Origin: Paenibacillus amylolyticus
GTDB taxonomy: Bacteria; Bacillota; Bacilli; Paenibacillales; Paenibacillaceae
Length of the DNA stretch: 64,000 bases
Reading direction: 5' to 3'
Assembly (NCBI RefSeq): GCF_001570725.1
Contig: NZ_BCNV01000001.1
Location: forward strand, 806,001 to 870,000
Position numbers and translations under genes: made by a program. Under the pieces are notes generated by a model. That model was not told where the DNA came from, searched no databases, and saw only the letters and a program-made list of their open reading frames with translations. Of the stretch, positions 9,170 to 18,043 are shown piece after piece. Positions within the stretch are counted from its first letter, which is position 1. Each line of letters begins with the position of its first letter.

Positions 9170-9193
9170 GGGATTGATGCGGGAGGTCGAGAT

Positions 9194-9685
9194 ATGTCAT
9201 ATGAAATCGTAGAAGCCATGCTGGCCCGGCGGGGTGTACGGATTGATGCCATCGCAGCAATTGTATACCGTCTGCAAAAAGGGTACCACCCCGAACTGAC
9301 CTTGGACGACTGTGTAACCAGCGTGAAATCCGTTCTGCAGAAACGAGAGGTGCAATACACGCTATATACCGGTATTGCTCTCGACGAACTTGCGGAGAAA
9401 AAACTCTTGCCTCAACCGTTACAGGCTATTATGGAAGCGGATGAATCCCTGTATGGAGTGGACGAGACTCTGGCCCTCGGCATTACTCATGTGTATGGTA
9501 TGATCGGTTTAACCAGCTTTGGTTATCTGGATAAAGAAAAAATAGGTGTTATTCATGATTTGAACGAACACGCAACAGCCATTCATGTCTTTTTGGATGA
9601 TCTGGTCGCAGGGGTGGCGGCTGCCGCATCTGCCCGGATTGCACACAAAAATATTAAAGCCAAAAAATACCCCTCAGACCTGTAA
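9194..9685 (+). CDS. phosphatidylglycerophosphatase A-like protein (YutG type)
   Basis: A 163-residue protein of the PgpA family as found in Firmicutes. Recognisable segments are the N-terminal SYEIVEAMLARRGV, then LQKGYHPELTLDDC, TGIALDELAEK, YGVDETLALGI and VHVFLDD-like FLDDLVAGVAAAASARIAHK. Classical PgpA removes the phosphate from phosphatidylglycerophosphate to make phosphatidylglycerol; the short Firmicute forms are assigned by homology only. The start is ATG 9194, seven bases after GGGAGGT; the open frame extends upstream but that part overlaps the dnaE terminator. Monocistronic. Confidence 0.85.
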   Translation: MSYEIVEAMLARRGVRIDAIAAIVYRLQKGYHPELTLDDCVTSVKSVLQKREVQYTLYTGIALDELAEKKLLPQPLQAIMEADESLYGVDETLALGITHVYGMIGLTSFGYLDKEKIGVIHDLNEHATAIHVFLDDLVAGVAAAASARIAHKNIKAKKYPSDL

Positions 9686-9889
9686 CCCCCTGCATTTCCA
9701 TGCTTATATGCTGTTGTCACTCCAATGGCTCATATGAAGTCATCAAGGGCGGCTGAGGCTGCCCTGATAGGCTTGATGCTGCTTGTCGGAGGGGCTGAAC
9801 AAGAAGATTTCGTCAACCATATGAGTTATTCGTGGGGGACAAACGTCCCTCATGATCCCGAATTCTCCCCAAAGGTCCCGAACCCTTTC

Positions 9890-9919
9890 TTGCAGAAAAA
9901 AAGTGAGGTATGTTATCAT
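9890..9919 (+). promoter_or_regulatory. sigma-A-like promoter
   Basis: TTGCAG (9890-9895), 18-base spacer, TATCAT (9914-9919). It lies 49 bp before the next start codon. The 9686-9889 stretch upstream holds no convincing gene. Confidence 0.5.
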
Positions 9920-9967
9920 TAGTCCAATATACGGGCTCTGAACATTAGCTTAGGGGGCGGACAAGGC

Positions 9968-10156
9968 ATGTGGACGGTGATTTACATTGCGCCGACAGCA
10001 AAGGTTGCGGACAAGATCAAGACCAAGCTTTCGGAAGAAGGTTTTCTGGTACAGACCCGTCCCATCAGTTTATCCAAGCAGCAATTTGAGATTCGCGTCC
10101 CTTCTGGGGAATTGGAAGAGGTCCAGGAAGTGCTGAATTCCATTCTGCATTCCTGA
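9968..10156 (+). CDS. conserved small protein of unknown function
   Basis: A 62-residue protein (begins MWTVIYIAPTAKVADKIK, ends EVLNSILHS) with alternating strand and helix pattern: strand, helix, strand (FLVQTRPI), strand (FEIRVPS), helix (ELEEVQEVLNSIL). That is the shape of a small ferredoxin-like fold, as in proteins of the DUF2007 kind, but I cannot assign a family. ATG 9968 follows GGGGGCGG. It stands before the accDA leader. Confidence 0.7.
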   Translation: MWTVIYIAPTAKVADKIKTKLSEEGFLVQTRPISLSKQQFEIRVPSGELEEVQEVLNSILHS

Positions 10157-10561
10157 TTCGTTCAACATCGACGTGCCTTGGCAGATGAAGAAGTACCATC
10201 GGTACATAAGGGACTAATCGCGTAAGCGGAGAGAGGAATCGACTTGCATGTATTGTATGCTGCTGTCCTTCCTTCTTTTTTTGTTAGGACAAGGACCGAT
10301 CTGGTTGCTCCCGGAGACCCTACCAAGATAGATTCAAACATCGGCGCAACAATCTTTCGGTTATTGCAGGTAACATCAATCGTGCTGACAGAAGCCGCTG
10401 ATCCTTGCCCTGTACCGGCGGATTTTTTTGTTGTGAATGCTGGACAAGGCCCATGGCAGCGTGTGGGTCGTAAGCGGTTTACCGTAGCACGCGGATGAAG
10501 CTGCCACAAGCAGCGAACTGCAGGTTGCGGCCATCAAATCAACGGCTGGAGAGGTGTAGTT
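10157..10561 (+). other. 405-bp accDA leader without a supported gene
   Basis: No gene is supported. An 84-codon open frame starting with TTG at 10244 has no family signal. GTACC-ATC-GGTAC at 10193-10205 is an inverted repeat, but its half-site spacing differs from the usual FapR operator of fatty-acid genes. No T-box or riboswitch core was recognised. The length suggests a regulated leader for accD. Confidence 0.4.
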
Positions 10562-11455
10562 GTGTTCAAAGATATATTCCAGAAGAAACGGAAGTACGCT
10601 ACCATACCTTCCGAGCGTGCGCTTCCCGGCGAAGGCCAGGAAGTCCTAGAACGCCCAAAACGTGAAATACCTGAAGGGCTTATGAACAAGTGCAGCAAAT
10701 GCGGCACCATTCAATATAGCAAGGAATTGGAGAAAAATCTGAAAGTATGTCCTGCTTGCGGTTACCATATGCGCCTTAACGCTATGGAGCGCATTGCTAT
10801 GGTACTTGATGATCAAGGGTTTGTTGAGTTTGACGCTGATATGATATCGGTTGATCCACTTGGCTTTCCTGGATATAGCAACAAACTGGAACAACAGCGC
10901 CTGAAATCGGGTCTGAAAGAAGCGGTAATTACGGGGGAAGGAACCATTGATGGCCTGCCTGTAGTTGTCGCTGTCATGAGTTTTGATTTCTTCACGGGCA
11001 GTATGGGTTCGGTTGTAGGGGAGAAAATCACCCGTGCCATTGAGCATGCAACAGAGAAACGCCTGCCATTGATCATTTTCTCCACATCAGGTGGTGCCCG
11101 GATGCAGGAGAGTATTCTCAGTCTCATGCAAATGGCCAAAACAAGCGCAGCTTTATCCCGTTTGGATGAACAGGGCGGGCTGTACATTTCGGTCATTACG
11201 GACCCAACGACAGGTGGAGTCTCGGCAAGTTTTGCGAGTCTTGGCGATATTAACATTGCCGAACCTGGCGCTGTATTTGGTTTTGCCGGCAGAATCGTTA
11301 TCGAACAGACGATCCGTCAGAAGTTACCTGATGATTTCCAGACGGCTGAATTTAATATGCAACACGGTCAGTTGGACATGGTTGTGCACCGGAAAGAACT
11401 TCGGGCCACTCTTGGCAAGCTTCTGGATATGCATAGTGAAAAAGGAGGGGTCTAA
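10562..11455 (+). CDS. accD: acetyl-CoA carboxylase carboxyltransferase subunit beta
   Basis: A 297-residue carboxyltransferase beta subunit. An N-terminal four-cysteine zinc ribbon (CSKCG at about 41-45 and CPACG at about 60-64) is followed by the crotonase-like domain with [21 protein letters not shown] and [13 protein letters not shown]. With AccA it transfers the carboxyl group from biotin to acetyl-CoA, making malonyl-CoA for fatty-acid synthesis. The start is GTG behind GGAGAGGTG. The stop codon abuts the accA ATG, so the two are translationally linked. Confidence 0.97.
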   Translation: MFKDIFQKKRKYATIPSERALPGEGQEVLERPKREIPEGLMNKCSKCGTIQYSKELEKNLKVCPACGYHMRLNAMERIAMVLDDQGFVEFDADMISVDPLGFPGYSNKLEQQRLKSGLKEAVITGEGTIDGLPVVVAVMSFDFFTGSMGSVVGEKITRAIEHATEKRLPLIIFSTSGGARMQESILSLMQMAKTSAALSRLDEQGGLYISVITDPTTGGVSASFASLGDINIAEPGAVFGFAGRIVIEQTIRQKLPDDFQTAEFNMQHGQLDMVVHRKELRATLGKLLDMHSEKGGV

Positions 11456-12487
11456 ATGGCGGGTGAGTTGCCATATGAAGCGCCTCTGGTTGAGATGCGC
11501 AAAAAGATTGATGAACTCGTACAGTTTGGACAGGAAAAAGGCATCGACTTTACGGATGAGATTGCCCGCCTGGAAGAGCGTTACCATAGACTTGAAGAAG
11601 AGATCTACACAGGCATAACGGCAGCTCAGAAGATGCATCTGGCTCGTCATCAGCAGCGCCCAACTGCGCTGGATCTGATCCAGCTGATATTTACGGACTT
11701 CATTGAGCTTCACGGCGACCGCATGTTCGGAGATGATCTTGCGGTTGTTGGTGGGCTTGCCAAGTTCAATGGAAAGACAGTAACGGTAATTGGACAACAG
11801 CGGGGGAAAGATACGAAGGATAATATCGCCCGCTTTTTCGGGAGCGCTCATCCGGAAGGTTTCCGAAAAGGGCTGCGTCTGATGAAACAAGCGAACAAAT
11901 TTGGCCGCCCTATTATTACGTTTATTGATACTAAAGGGGCGTATCCGGGTAATACTGCAGAAGAGAGAGGTCAATCGGAAGCTATTGCGCGCAACCTGAT
12001 GGAAATGGCGAAGCTTTCGGTCCCTGTTATTGTTGTGGTCATCGGCGAAGGTGGAAGCGGCGGTGCCCTCGCTATGGCTGTGGGTAATCGTGTGTTGATG
12101 CTGGAACATGCGATCTATTCTGCGATCTCTCCGAACGGGGCTGCTTCGATTCTCTGGAAGGATGCATCCAAGGCAGATCAGGCGGCTGAAGCGATGAAAA
12201 TAACAGCCAAAGACCTCCTGGAGATGGAAGTCATTGAAGATATCATCCCTGAGCCACGCGGCGGTGCTCACCGGGATTATGAAGCGTCTGCTGCTTTCAT
12301 CAGCGAAGCTTTGGTCCGTCATCTCGACGAGATGAAGGGTTGGAGCGGGGATCAGCTGAAACAGGATCGTTATGAGAAATTCCGTAAAATTGGATCGGTC
12401 ACGTTTGAACCTCAAGCACCCATTGAAGCCCCTCAAGAGCCTGTAGAAGTCGATGTGGCGAGTAATTTGTCGGGAAATGCTGAATAA
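11456..12487 (+). CDS. accA: acetyl-CoA carboxylase carboxyltransferase subunit alpha
   Basis: A 343-residue alpha subunit of the carboxyltransferase, with HGDRMFGDD, the [11 protein letters not shown] loop and [10 protein letters not shown] oxyanion region of the family. An N-terminal coiled-coil-like helix precedes the crotonase fold. It is about 20 residues longer than usual because of a Pro/Glu/Val-rich C-terminal tail after residue 315. ATG follows the accD stop directly, with AAGGAGGGG upstream. Confidence 0.97.
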   Translation: MAGELPYEAPLVEMRKKIDELVQFGQEKGIDFTDEIARLEERYHRLEEEIYTGITAAQKMHLARHQQRPTALDLIQLIFTDFIELHGDRMFGDDLAVVGGLAKFNGKTVTVIGQQRGKDTKDNIARFFGSAHPEGFRKGLRLMKQANKFGRPIITFIDTKGAYPGNTAEERGQSEAIARNLMEMAKLSVPVIVVVIGEGGSGGALAMAVGNRVLMLEHAIYSAISPNGAASILWKDASKADQAAEAMKITAKDLLEMEVIEDIIPEPRGGAHRDYEASAAFISEALVRHLDEMKGWSGDQLKQDRYEKFRKIGSVTFEPQAPIEAPQEPVEVDVASNLSGNAE

Positions 12488-12592
12488 TGTGACGAATTTC
12501 CTATACAAATGAGCAAAAGTATAGTAAATTTAATAGTTGGAAAAAGAAAAATAGATAAAGAGATATACCTTTAAAATCGGAGGAAACCCAAA

Positions 12593-14020
12593 ATGCGCAA
12601 AACGAAAATTGTATGTACCATTGGTCCATCCAGTGAATCCCTGGAGAACACCAAAAAATTGATTATGGCCGGTATGAATGTGGCCCGTCTGAACTTCTCC
12701 CACGGTGATTTCGATGAGCACGGCGGACGGATCATTGCGATTCGCCAAGCATGCGAAGAGTTGAACAAAACAGTAGCGATCCTGCTGGACACCAAAGGAC
12801 CGGAAATTCGGACAGGTAAACTCGAAGTTGAGCCGATTGAATTGGTTCAAGACGAGTACATCACTTTGACAACAGAAGAAATTCTGGGCACCAAAGAACG
12901 TCTTTCCATTACGTATACAGATCTTCCGAATGATGTTGAACCGGGATCTACAATTCTGATCGACGACGGTCTGATCGGACTGACTGTGGTGGAAGTGCAA
13001 GGCACCGAGATCAAATGCCGTATCGTTAACGGCGGATCGATCAAAAGCAAAAAAGGTGTTAACGTTCCGGGCGTTGCCATTTCTCTGCCGGGTATCACTG
13101 AAAAAGACGCTAACGATATCGTATTCGGTATTGAGCAAGGTGTCGACTTCATCGCGGCTTCTTTTGTTCGTAAAGCGAGTGACGTACTTGAGATTCGTGA
13201 ACTGCTTGAAAAACACAATGCTGGACATATCCAAATCATCTCCAAAATCGAAAACCAACAAGGTGTCGACAACCTCGATGAAATCCTTGAAGTATCTGAC
13301 GGCCTGATGGTTGCTCGTGGTGACCTCGGTGTTGAGATTCCTGCGGAAGAAGTACCATTGGTACAAAAACGCATGATCGAAAAATGTAATGTTGCAGGTA
13401 AACCGGTTATCACAGCTACACAAATGCTGGATTCCATGCAGCGTAACCCGCGTCCAACACGTGCGGAAGCAAGTGACGTGGCGAATGCGATCTTCGATGG
13501 TACGGACGCTATCATGTTGTCTGGTGAGACAGCTGCGGGTAAATACCCAGTTGAATCCGTTCTGACTATGTCCCGTATTGCTGAAAAAGCAGAATCTGCT
13601 CTGCCTTACCAAGAGCTGTATCTGAAACAACGTGTTGCTCAACAAACAACCGTTACAGAAGCAATCAGCCAATCGGTTGCCCTCTCAGCTCAAGATCTGA
13701 ACGCAAAAGCGATCATTACTTCAACTGAATCAGGACACACTGCACGCATGATTTCCAAGTATCGTCCAGAATCTCCAATCATCGCTGTTACAACGGAAGA
13801 TAGAACTTCCCGTCGTTTGGCTCTGGCTTGGGGTGTAACTCCTGTCAAAGGAAGACTGGTTGATTCCACGGATGCTTTGTTCGAAAATGCAATTGAAGGC
13901 GGCGTAAAATCGGGACTTGTTAAAGAAGGAGACCTGGTTGTGATCACAGCTGGTGTACCTTTGGGTCGTTCCGGTTCTACCAACCTGATTAAAGTAAGCC
14001 AAATTCCAAACAACGCTTAA
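12593..14020 (+). CDS. pyk: pyruvate kinase, short form
   Basis: A 475-residue pyruvate kinase converting phosphoenolpyruvate and ADP to pyruvate and ATP. The start [16 protein letters not shown], the [12 protein letters not shown] segment, the KIENQQG active-site region and [11 protein letters not shown] are clear. B. subtilis and Geobacillus enzymes carry an extra PEP-utiliser-like domain of about 110 residues at the C terminus; this one stops after the standard C-terminal domain ([11 protein letters not shown]). It follows accA by 105 bp; pfkA, which sits between them in Bacillus, is absent here. RBS GGAGGAAA. Confidence 0.97.
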   Translation: MRKTKIVCTIGPSSESLENTKKLIMAGMNVARLNFSHGDFDEHGGRIIAIRQACEELNKTVAILLDTKGPEIRTGKLEVEPIELVQDEYITLTTEEILGTKERLSITYTDLPNDVEPGSTILIDDGLIGLTVVEVQGTEIKCRIVNGGSIKSKKGVNVPGVAISLPGITEKDANDIVFGIEQGVDFIAASFVRKASDVLEIRELLEKHNAGHIQIISKIENQQGVDNLDEILEVSDGLMVARGDLGVEIPAEEVPLVQKRMIEKCNVAGKPVITATQMLDSMQRNPRPTRAEASDVANAIFDGTDAIMLSGETAAGKYPVESVLTMSRIAEKAESALPYQELYLKQRVAQQTTVTEAISQSVALSAQDLNAKAIITSTESGHTARMISKYRPESPIIAVTTEDRTSRRLALAWGVTPVKGRLVDSTDALFENAIEGGVKSGLVKEGDLVVITAGVPLGRSGSTNLIKVSQIPNNA

Positions 14021-14052
14021 TTTCGTTTTTGGATGGAGAAGCAACAGGAAAG

Positions 14053-14087
14053 AAGCAATGGGGCGTTAGTGTCCCGTTGCTTTTTTT
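14053..14087 (+). terminator. terminator after pyk
   Basis: AGCAATGGG and CCCGTTGCT pair around a ten-base loop and are followed by seven T residues. Confidence 0.85.
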
Positions 14088-14152
14088 CCATCTTAATGAC
14101 ACTTTACAGCGATGTAACACGTATGAATGGTAGAGCGAAGGAGGCCGATAAC

Positions 14153-14659
14153 ATGCAGGAACAGATCAACGGTAGCTGGTATGCGGCACGTCTTCGTGTA
14201 CGCTATCAAGAGAGTGACCAGATGGGCGTGGTCTATCACGCGAACTATTTGAACTGGTTTGAAATCGGTCGCACTGAGATGATTCGCCAAATGGGGTATA
14301 CATATCGTAAAATGGAGGAACAGGGGTTACTGCTTCCCGTAACCGGACTGGATGTGAAGTATCACAAACCTGCCCGATATGATGATGAGATTATCATTTT
14401 CACCCGTATTGCTGCATTTAGTGGTCTGCGACTGAACTATGAGTACGACATAAGGCGCATGTCTGAAGAACCTGATGAGCATATGGCGATTGGAGAACGG
14501 GTATGGTCAGCGGATGAATCACTCCCCGGTGAACGGCTGGTTACAGGTTCTACCCAGCATGTATGGGTAAACGGGGACTGGAAGCCGGTTCGGCTGGATA
14601 AGGCAGCCTCTGAGCTATACAGCGCGCTTGAAAAGGTGTGGCTTTCGGGAAAGGGGTAA
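14153..14659 (+). CDS. YbgC-type acyl-CoA thioesterase (hotdog fold)
   Basis: A 168-residue 4-hydroxybenzoyl-CoA thioesterase-family protein. The signature VRYQESDQMGVVYHANYLNW near residue 17 carries the catalytic Asp of the family (D in ESDQMGVV), and YHKPARYDDE is the typical second strand. These enzymes hydrolyse acyl-CoA thioesters; the physiological substrate is not deducible. Start ATG 14153 with AAGGAGG seven bases upstream; the open frame reaches further up but through the pyk terminator. Eight bases separate it from fxsA. Confidence 0.88.
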   Translation: MQEQINGSWYAARLRVRYQESDQMGVVYHANYLNWFEIGRTEMIRQMGYTYRKMEEQGLLLPVTGLDVKYHKPARYDDEIIIFTRIAAFSGLRLNYEYDIRRMSEEPDEHMAIGERVWSADESLPGERLVTGSTQHVWVNGDWKPVRLDKAASELYSALEKVWLSGKG

Positions 14660-14666
14660 TACGTCA

Positions 14667-15065
14667 ATGCGAAAATGGATGTGGGCTTTACTATTAATCA
14701 TTCCGGTGATTGAATTATTTGGTTTCATTCTGATGAGTGACTGGATTGGAGCCGGAAAGACATTGCTTCTCATGATCCTCACGTCCTTGATTGGTATAGC
14801 AATGTTGCAGTTTGAAGGGCGAAAAGTACTTGTGGACGCCAAATCCGAGATGGAGCGCGGTAAGGTACCTGGAAGAAAAATGGTCGATGGTCTTTTTATT
14901 TTTGTCGGTGGTTTCTTGCTCCTGATTCCAGGCTTTGTAACGGATCTGATCGGATTTACACTGGTGTTTCCGTTAACACGTCCGGTATACCGTCTGTTCT
15001 TCTTGGGATGGTTGGAGAAAAAAATGAAAAGTGGCAACATCACGTTTTATCGTCGTCCGAAATGA
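14667..15065 (+). CDS. fxsA: FxsA family membrane protein
   Basis: A 132-residue cytoplasmic-membrane protein. It begins RKWMWALLLIIPVIELFGF and has the FxsA pattern: a first hairpin, then IGIAMLQFEGRKVL, a MERGKVPGRKMVDG loop and two further hydrophobic segments (LFIFVGGFLLLIPGFVTD). E. coli FxsA affects phage T7 exclusion when overproduced; the normal role is unknown. Start ATG 14667 behind AAAGGGG. A homologue (ytzA) lies in the same pyk-ytvI interval in B. subtilis. Confidence 0.88.
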   Translation: MRKWMWALLLIIPVIELFGFILMSDWIGAGKTLLLMILTSLIGIAMLQFEGRKVLVDAKSEMERGKVPGRKMVDGLFIFVGGFLLLIPGFVTDLIGFTLVFPLTRPVYRLFFLGWLEKKMKSGNITFYRRPK

Positions 15066-15086
15066 ATGAAACACGGGTTGTTATGC

Positions 15087-15134
15087 AAAAAGGCTCCGCT
15101 CAGCAGATGGTTTCTGTTGAACGAAGCCTTTTTT
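15087..15134 (+). terminator. terminator between convergent fxsA and ytvI
   Basis: AAAAGGCT-c-CG-c-TCAGCAG pairs with the complementary arm ending AGCCTTTT and a T run. The A-rich 5' side may make it bidirectional, serving ytvI as well. Confidence 0.8.
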
Positions 15135-15166
15135 TTATTTGTCCTGCGTGCTCATAAGGTCATGCT

Positions 15167-16285
15167 TCATCGGACACGTCCGTTGATAATATATGTTCTG
15201 AGGTCGCGTAACACGTTAGCCCGATTGAACGCATCGAGGATGACCAGACTGACAGGACCAATAATCAAACCCAGTACACCGAACAGCTTCAATCCTACGA
15301 ACATGCCAACCAGCGTGGCGAGCGGATCGAGTCCTACACTGCTGGCAAGTACCTTTGGTTCAATAATCTGACGGGCGATCAGTAAGATCAGATAGATGAC
15401 ACTGATCCCAATGCCAAGATACAGATCTCCATTCATAAACAGATATGCTGCCCAAGGCACCATGACCAGACCGACACCCAGATAAGGAAGCAGATCGACC
15501 AAACCAATCATCAGAGCGATGGTGAAGGCTGAATTGACTTGCAATATAAGCAGTCCAATCATGACGAATAGTGCTGTAATCGAGATCATGATCAATTGTG
15601 CTCTTGCGTATCCGAACAGTGCCTTCTTAAGGTCAGTCCATATGTCGGATATTGGCTTGCGAATGGAAGAGGGTACCCAACCCGAGACGGTGATGCTATG
15701 TCGGGTCCAACTTTTGCTAATGAAGAACGTAGACAACAGAACAACGATTAATACCGCACCCATGTTAGGCAGGGAAGTCAGCAGACTCAGAATCATGTTG
15801 AAAAATCCGGTGACCAGATCTGTCACGGCTGTACCTACGGTTTCAGTCGTTTTACTAATATTGCTGTTGATGGTTTCCTGGTAGTTAGGATTTTCCTTGT
15901 AAAACTCATTGATCTGCGCAATCAAGCTCTGAATCGTGTCATTCTGAGTCCAACGCACAAACGTGTCTTTGATCTCATCAACGTGGAGATCGAAACTTGT
16001 CGTCAGTGAAATGACTTCTTTCACCATACGGGTAATAGCCGCAGATAGTACCACCGCAATGGCTCCAAAATAAAGGATTAATGAAAGAGTCACAGCCAGC
16101 CAGCGGGGAAATCGAGCTCGATGCTGAAGCAGCTTCACCAATGGATTCATGGCATAGGCGATAATCCAGGCGATCGCAAAAGGGTATAAGAGCGGAAACA
16201 GCAAGTATATGGCAACGGCGATCAGAACGGTCGCAATAATCACCCATAAGCCGCGGAGCAGACGTTTCATTATAATTCTATCCAA
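15167..16285 (-). CDS. ytvI: YtvI, AI-2E/PerM family sporulation membrane protein
   Basis: A 372-residue polytopic membrane protein with about seven to eight helices: two at the N terminus (RGLWVIIATVLIAVAIYLLF, LYPFAIAWIIAYAMNPLV), one near residue 75, then a soluble segment, and a C-terminal cluster with the family signature (GLVDLLPYLGVGLVMVPWAA). It belongs to the AI-2E transporter family; the Bacillus member YtvI is annotated as a sporulation integral membrane protein. The first ATG (16270) lies 24 bases from AAGGAG, whereas TTG 16285 lies nine bases away, so TTG is the better start. Convergent with fxsA, divergent from citZ. Confidence 0.88.
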   Translation of the reverse strand: MDRIIMKRLLRGLWVIIATVLIAVAIYLLFPLLYPFAIAWIIAYAMNPLVKLLQHRARFPRWLAVTLSLILYFGAIAVVLSAAITRMVKEVISLTTSFDLHVDEIKDTFVRWTQNDTIQSLIAQINEFYKENPNYQETINSNISKTTETVGTAVTDLVTGFFNMILSLLTSLPNMGAVLIVVLLSTFFISKSWTRHSITVSGWVPSSIRKPISDIWTDLKKALFGYARAQLIMISITALFVMIGLLILQVNSAFTIALMIGLVDLLPYLGVGLVMVPWAAYLFMNGDLYLGIGISVIYLILLIARQIIEPKVLASSVGLDPLATLVGMFVGLKLFGVLGLIIGPVSLVILDAFNRANVLRDLRTYIINGRVR

Positions 16286-16524
16286 GCATCAACTCTCCTT
16301 ATTTCAATTAAGCCGACCTATGTATGATGCACGAAGCAGTATTAGAAATAGATGGCTATCTTAATTAATATAGAGCATTTACAAGGTTTTGAAACGCCGG
16401 GAGGTTAACCTATACCTGAATCTTTCTTTTGCCTAGAGTATGCCTCAGTATTACAGAATATAGCAATAGAAAGTTCTTCATACGACAGAATTGGTTAAAA
16501 AACATTAAATGTCAACCTTGTTTT

Positions 16525-16538
16525 TGTAAAGGCTTTCA
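16525..16538. promoter_or_regulatory. cre-like site (CcpA) upstream of citZ
   Basis: TGTAAAGGCTTTCA matches the catabolite-responsive element TGWAANCGNTNWCA at every specified position except one (G for C at position 7). CcpA represses citZ in B. subtilis. This 498-bp ytvI-citZ gap holds no gene, only this site, the palindrome at 16545 and the promoter at 16642. Confidence 0.6.
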
Positions 16539-16544
16539 AAAATG

Positions 16545-16563
16545 CTTTATCGGACCGATAAAG
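16545..16563. promoter_or_regulatory. perfect 19-bp palindrome upstream of citZ
   Basis: CTTTATCGG-A-CCGATAAAG is a perfect 9-1-9 inverted repeat seven bases after the cre-like site. TTAT-N7-ATAA has the T-N11-A spacing of LysR-type operators; CcpC, the citrate-responsive LysR regulator of citZ in Bacillus, recognises ATAA-N7-TTAT, the opposite arrangement. The regulator is therefore unknown. Confidence 0.55.
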
Positions 16564-16641
16564 AAGTTTGATGTGCGAATGAACTCTCATCATGTTCACA
16601 TAAACGACAAAATCCAGTATGATGTTATAAGTAAATACCGA

Positions 16642-16670
16642 TTGACAGATAGGAAAACCGTATTTTGAAT
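16642..16670 (+). promoter_or_regulatory. sigma-A-like promoter for citZ
   Basis: Consensus TTGACA (16642-16647), 17-base spacer, TTGAAT (16665-16670). It leaves a leader of about 105 bases before citZ. Confidence 0.6.
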
Positions 16671-16783
16671 TATTTGGTAATTTCAAAATGAAAATGTTTA
16701 CAAAAAGAGGATAGGTGCATTTTGGCACTTATATGACACTCTGGAATGGTTCCTGATTTCGCTTATTAAAGGAGAGATGTAAT

Positions 16784-17896
16784 ATGACAGCTACCAAAGG
16801 TCTGGAAGGCATCGTTGCAACAACCTCTTCGATCAGCTCTATTGTAGACGGTGTGCTTACATACCGTGGTTACGATATCGACGATTTGGCTGAACATGCC
16901 AGCTTTGAAGAAGTTGCCTATTTGTTGTGGTTTGGTAAATTGCCGACAACAGATGAACTGAAATCCCTTCGCAAAAGCCTGAGCGATTACGCGCCGATTC
17001 CGAGCGAGTTGATTGCACAAATCCAATTGTATCCGAAAAACGTGAGTACCATGGCAGCACTTCGTTCCGCTATCTCTGCACTTGCACTGTACGACGAGCA
17101 AGCTGATGAGATGACAACGGAAGCGAATGAGAACAAAGCCGTTAAGTTGCAAGCACAGTTGCCAACGATTGTGGCAGCCATCGCCCGTATTCGTCAGGGC
17201 AAAGAACCTGTGGCTCCAAAAGAAGGCGCTTCCATCGCAGAGAACTTTTTATATATGATGACTGGTGAAGAACCATCCGAGACCGCAGTAAAAGCATTGG
17301 ACCAAGCGCTTGTCCTGCATGCGGATCACGAGTTGAACGCTTCGACATTTGCAGCACGCGTAACGGTTGCAACGCTGTCGGATATCTATTCCGGTGTAAC
17401 TTCCGCCATTGGCGCACTGAAGGGACCACTGCATGGCGGTGCGAACGAAGCCGTTATGAAAATGTTGAATGAGATCGGTACGCCAGATCGTCTGGAAGCG
17501 GCAATTCAGGAAAAACTGAACAACCGTGAAAAGATCATGGGCTTTGGACATCGCGTATACAAAAACGGTGATCCACGTGCCAAACATCTGCAGAAGATGT
17601 CCAAGGAACTGGGCGAGCTGAACAATGACACACGTCTGTATGATATGTCTGTGAAGATCGAGGAACTGGTAACTGGACAAAAAGGACTGAAGCCAAACGT
17701 AGACTTCTATTCTGCTTCTGTATATACCCAACTGCATATTCAACAGGAATTGTTTACGCCGATATTTGCCATCAGCCGGGTATCTGGTTGGACTGCGCAT
17801 ATTTTGGAACAGCTTGCGGACAATCGCATCATTCGTCCACGTGCGGAGTACACTGGCCCTGCAGAACAGAAATACGTTTCTATTGAACTTCGCTAA
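16784..17896 (+). CDS. citZ: citrate synthase
   Basis: A 370-residue type-I-like citrate synthase that condenses oxaloacetate and acetyl-CoA. Catalytic residues are visible: H217 in GPLHGGANEAV, H256 in GFGHRVYKNGDPR, and D307 in VDFYSASVY. Length is standard for Gram-positive dimeric forms. RBS AAAGGAGAG, ATG start. It leads the citZ-icd-mdh cluster; the 147-bp gap to icd contains a possible GAAGGGT...ACCCTTC hairpin, so partial uncoupling or processing is possible. Confidence 0.97.
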   Translation: MTATKGLEGIVATTSSISSIVDGVLTYRGYDIDDLAEHASFEEVAYLLWFGKLPTTDELKSLRKSLSDYAPIPSELIAQIQLYPKNVSTMAALRSAISALALYDEQADEMTTEANENKAVKLQAQLPTIVAAIARIRQGKEPVAPKEGASIAENFLYMMTGEEPSETAVKALDQALVLHADHELNASTFAARVTVATLSDIYSGVTSAIGALKGPLHGGANEAVMKMLNEIGTPDRLEAAIQEKLNNREKIMGFGHRVYKNGDPRAKHLQKMSKELGELNNDTRLYDMSVKIEELVTGQKGLKPNVDFYSASVYTQLHIQQELFTPIFAISRVSGWTAHILEQLADNRIIRPRAEYTGPAEQKYVSIELR

Positions 17897-18043
17897 TAGC
17901 CGCAAAACCAGTATAATAATAAGGACGAGGTGAAGGGTTGGAAAGTAGAGGCGTTACTTGCTTTGGCTCTCAGGACCCTTCCCTCAATAAGACTAGTGGT
18001 ATTATAAATACTGCACATATGAAACCTAGGAGGAATTTTAACT

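Noticed and set aside
9725..9922. 65-codon frame starting MAHMKSSRAAEAALIG
   Set aside because: No ribosome-binding site, no family pattern, and it overlaps the promoter of the next gene.
10187..10210. FapR operator upstream of accD
   Set aside because: GTACC-ATC-GGTAC has its GTAC cores nine bases apart, while the FapR consensus has them seven apart.
10244..10498. 84-codon frame with TTG start before accD
   Set aside because: Poorly placed site and no recognisable protein features. It is treated as leader sequence.
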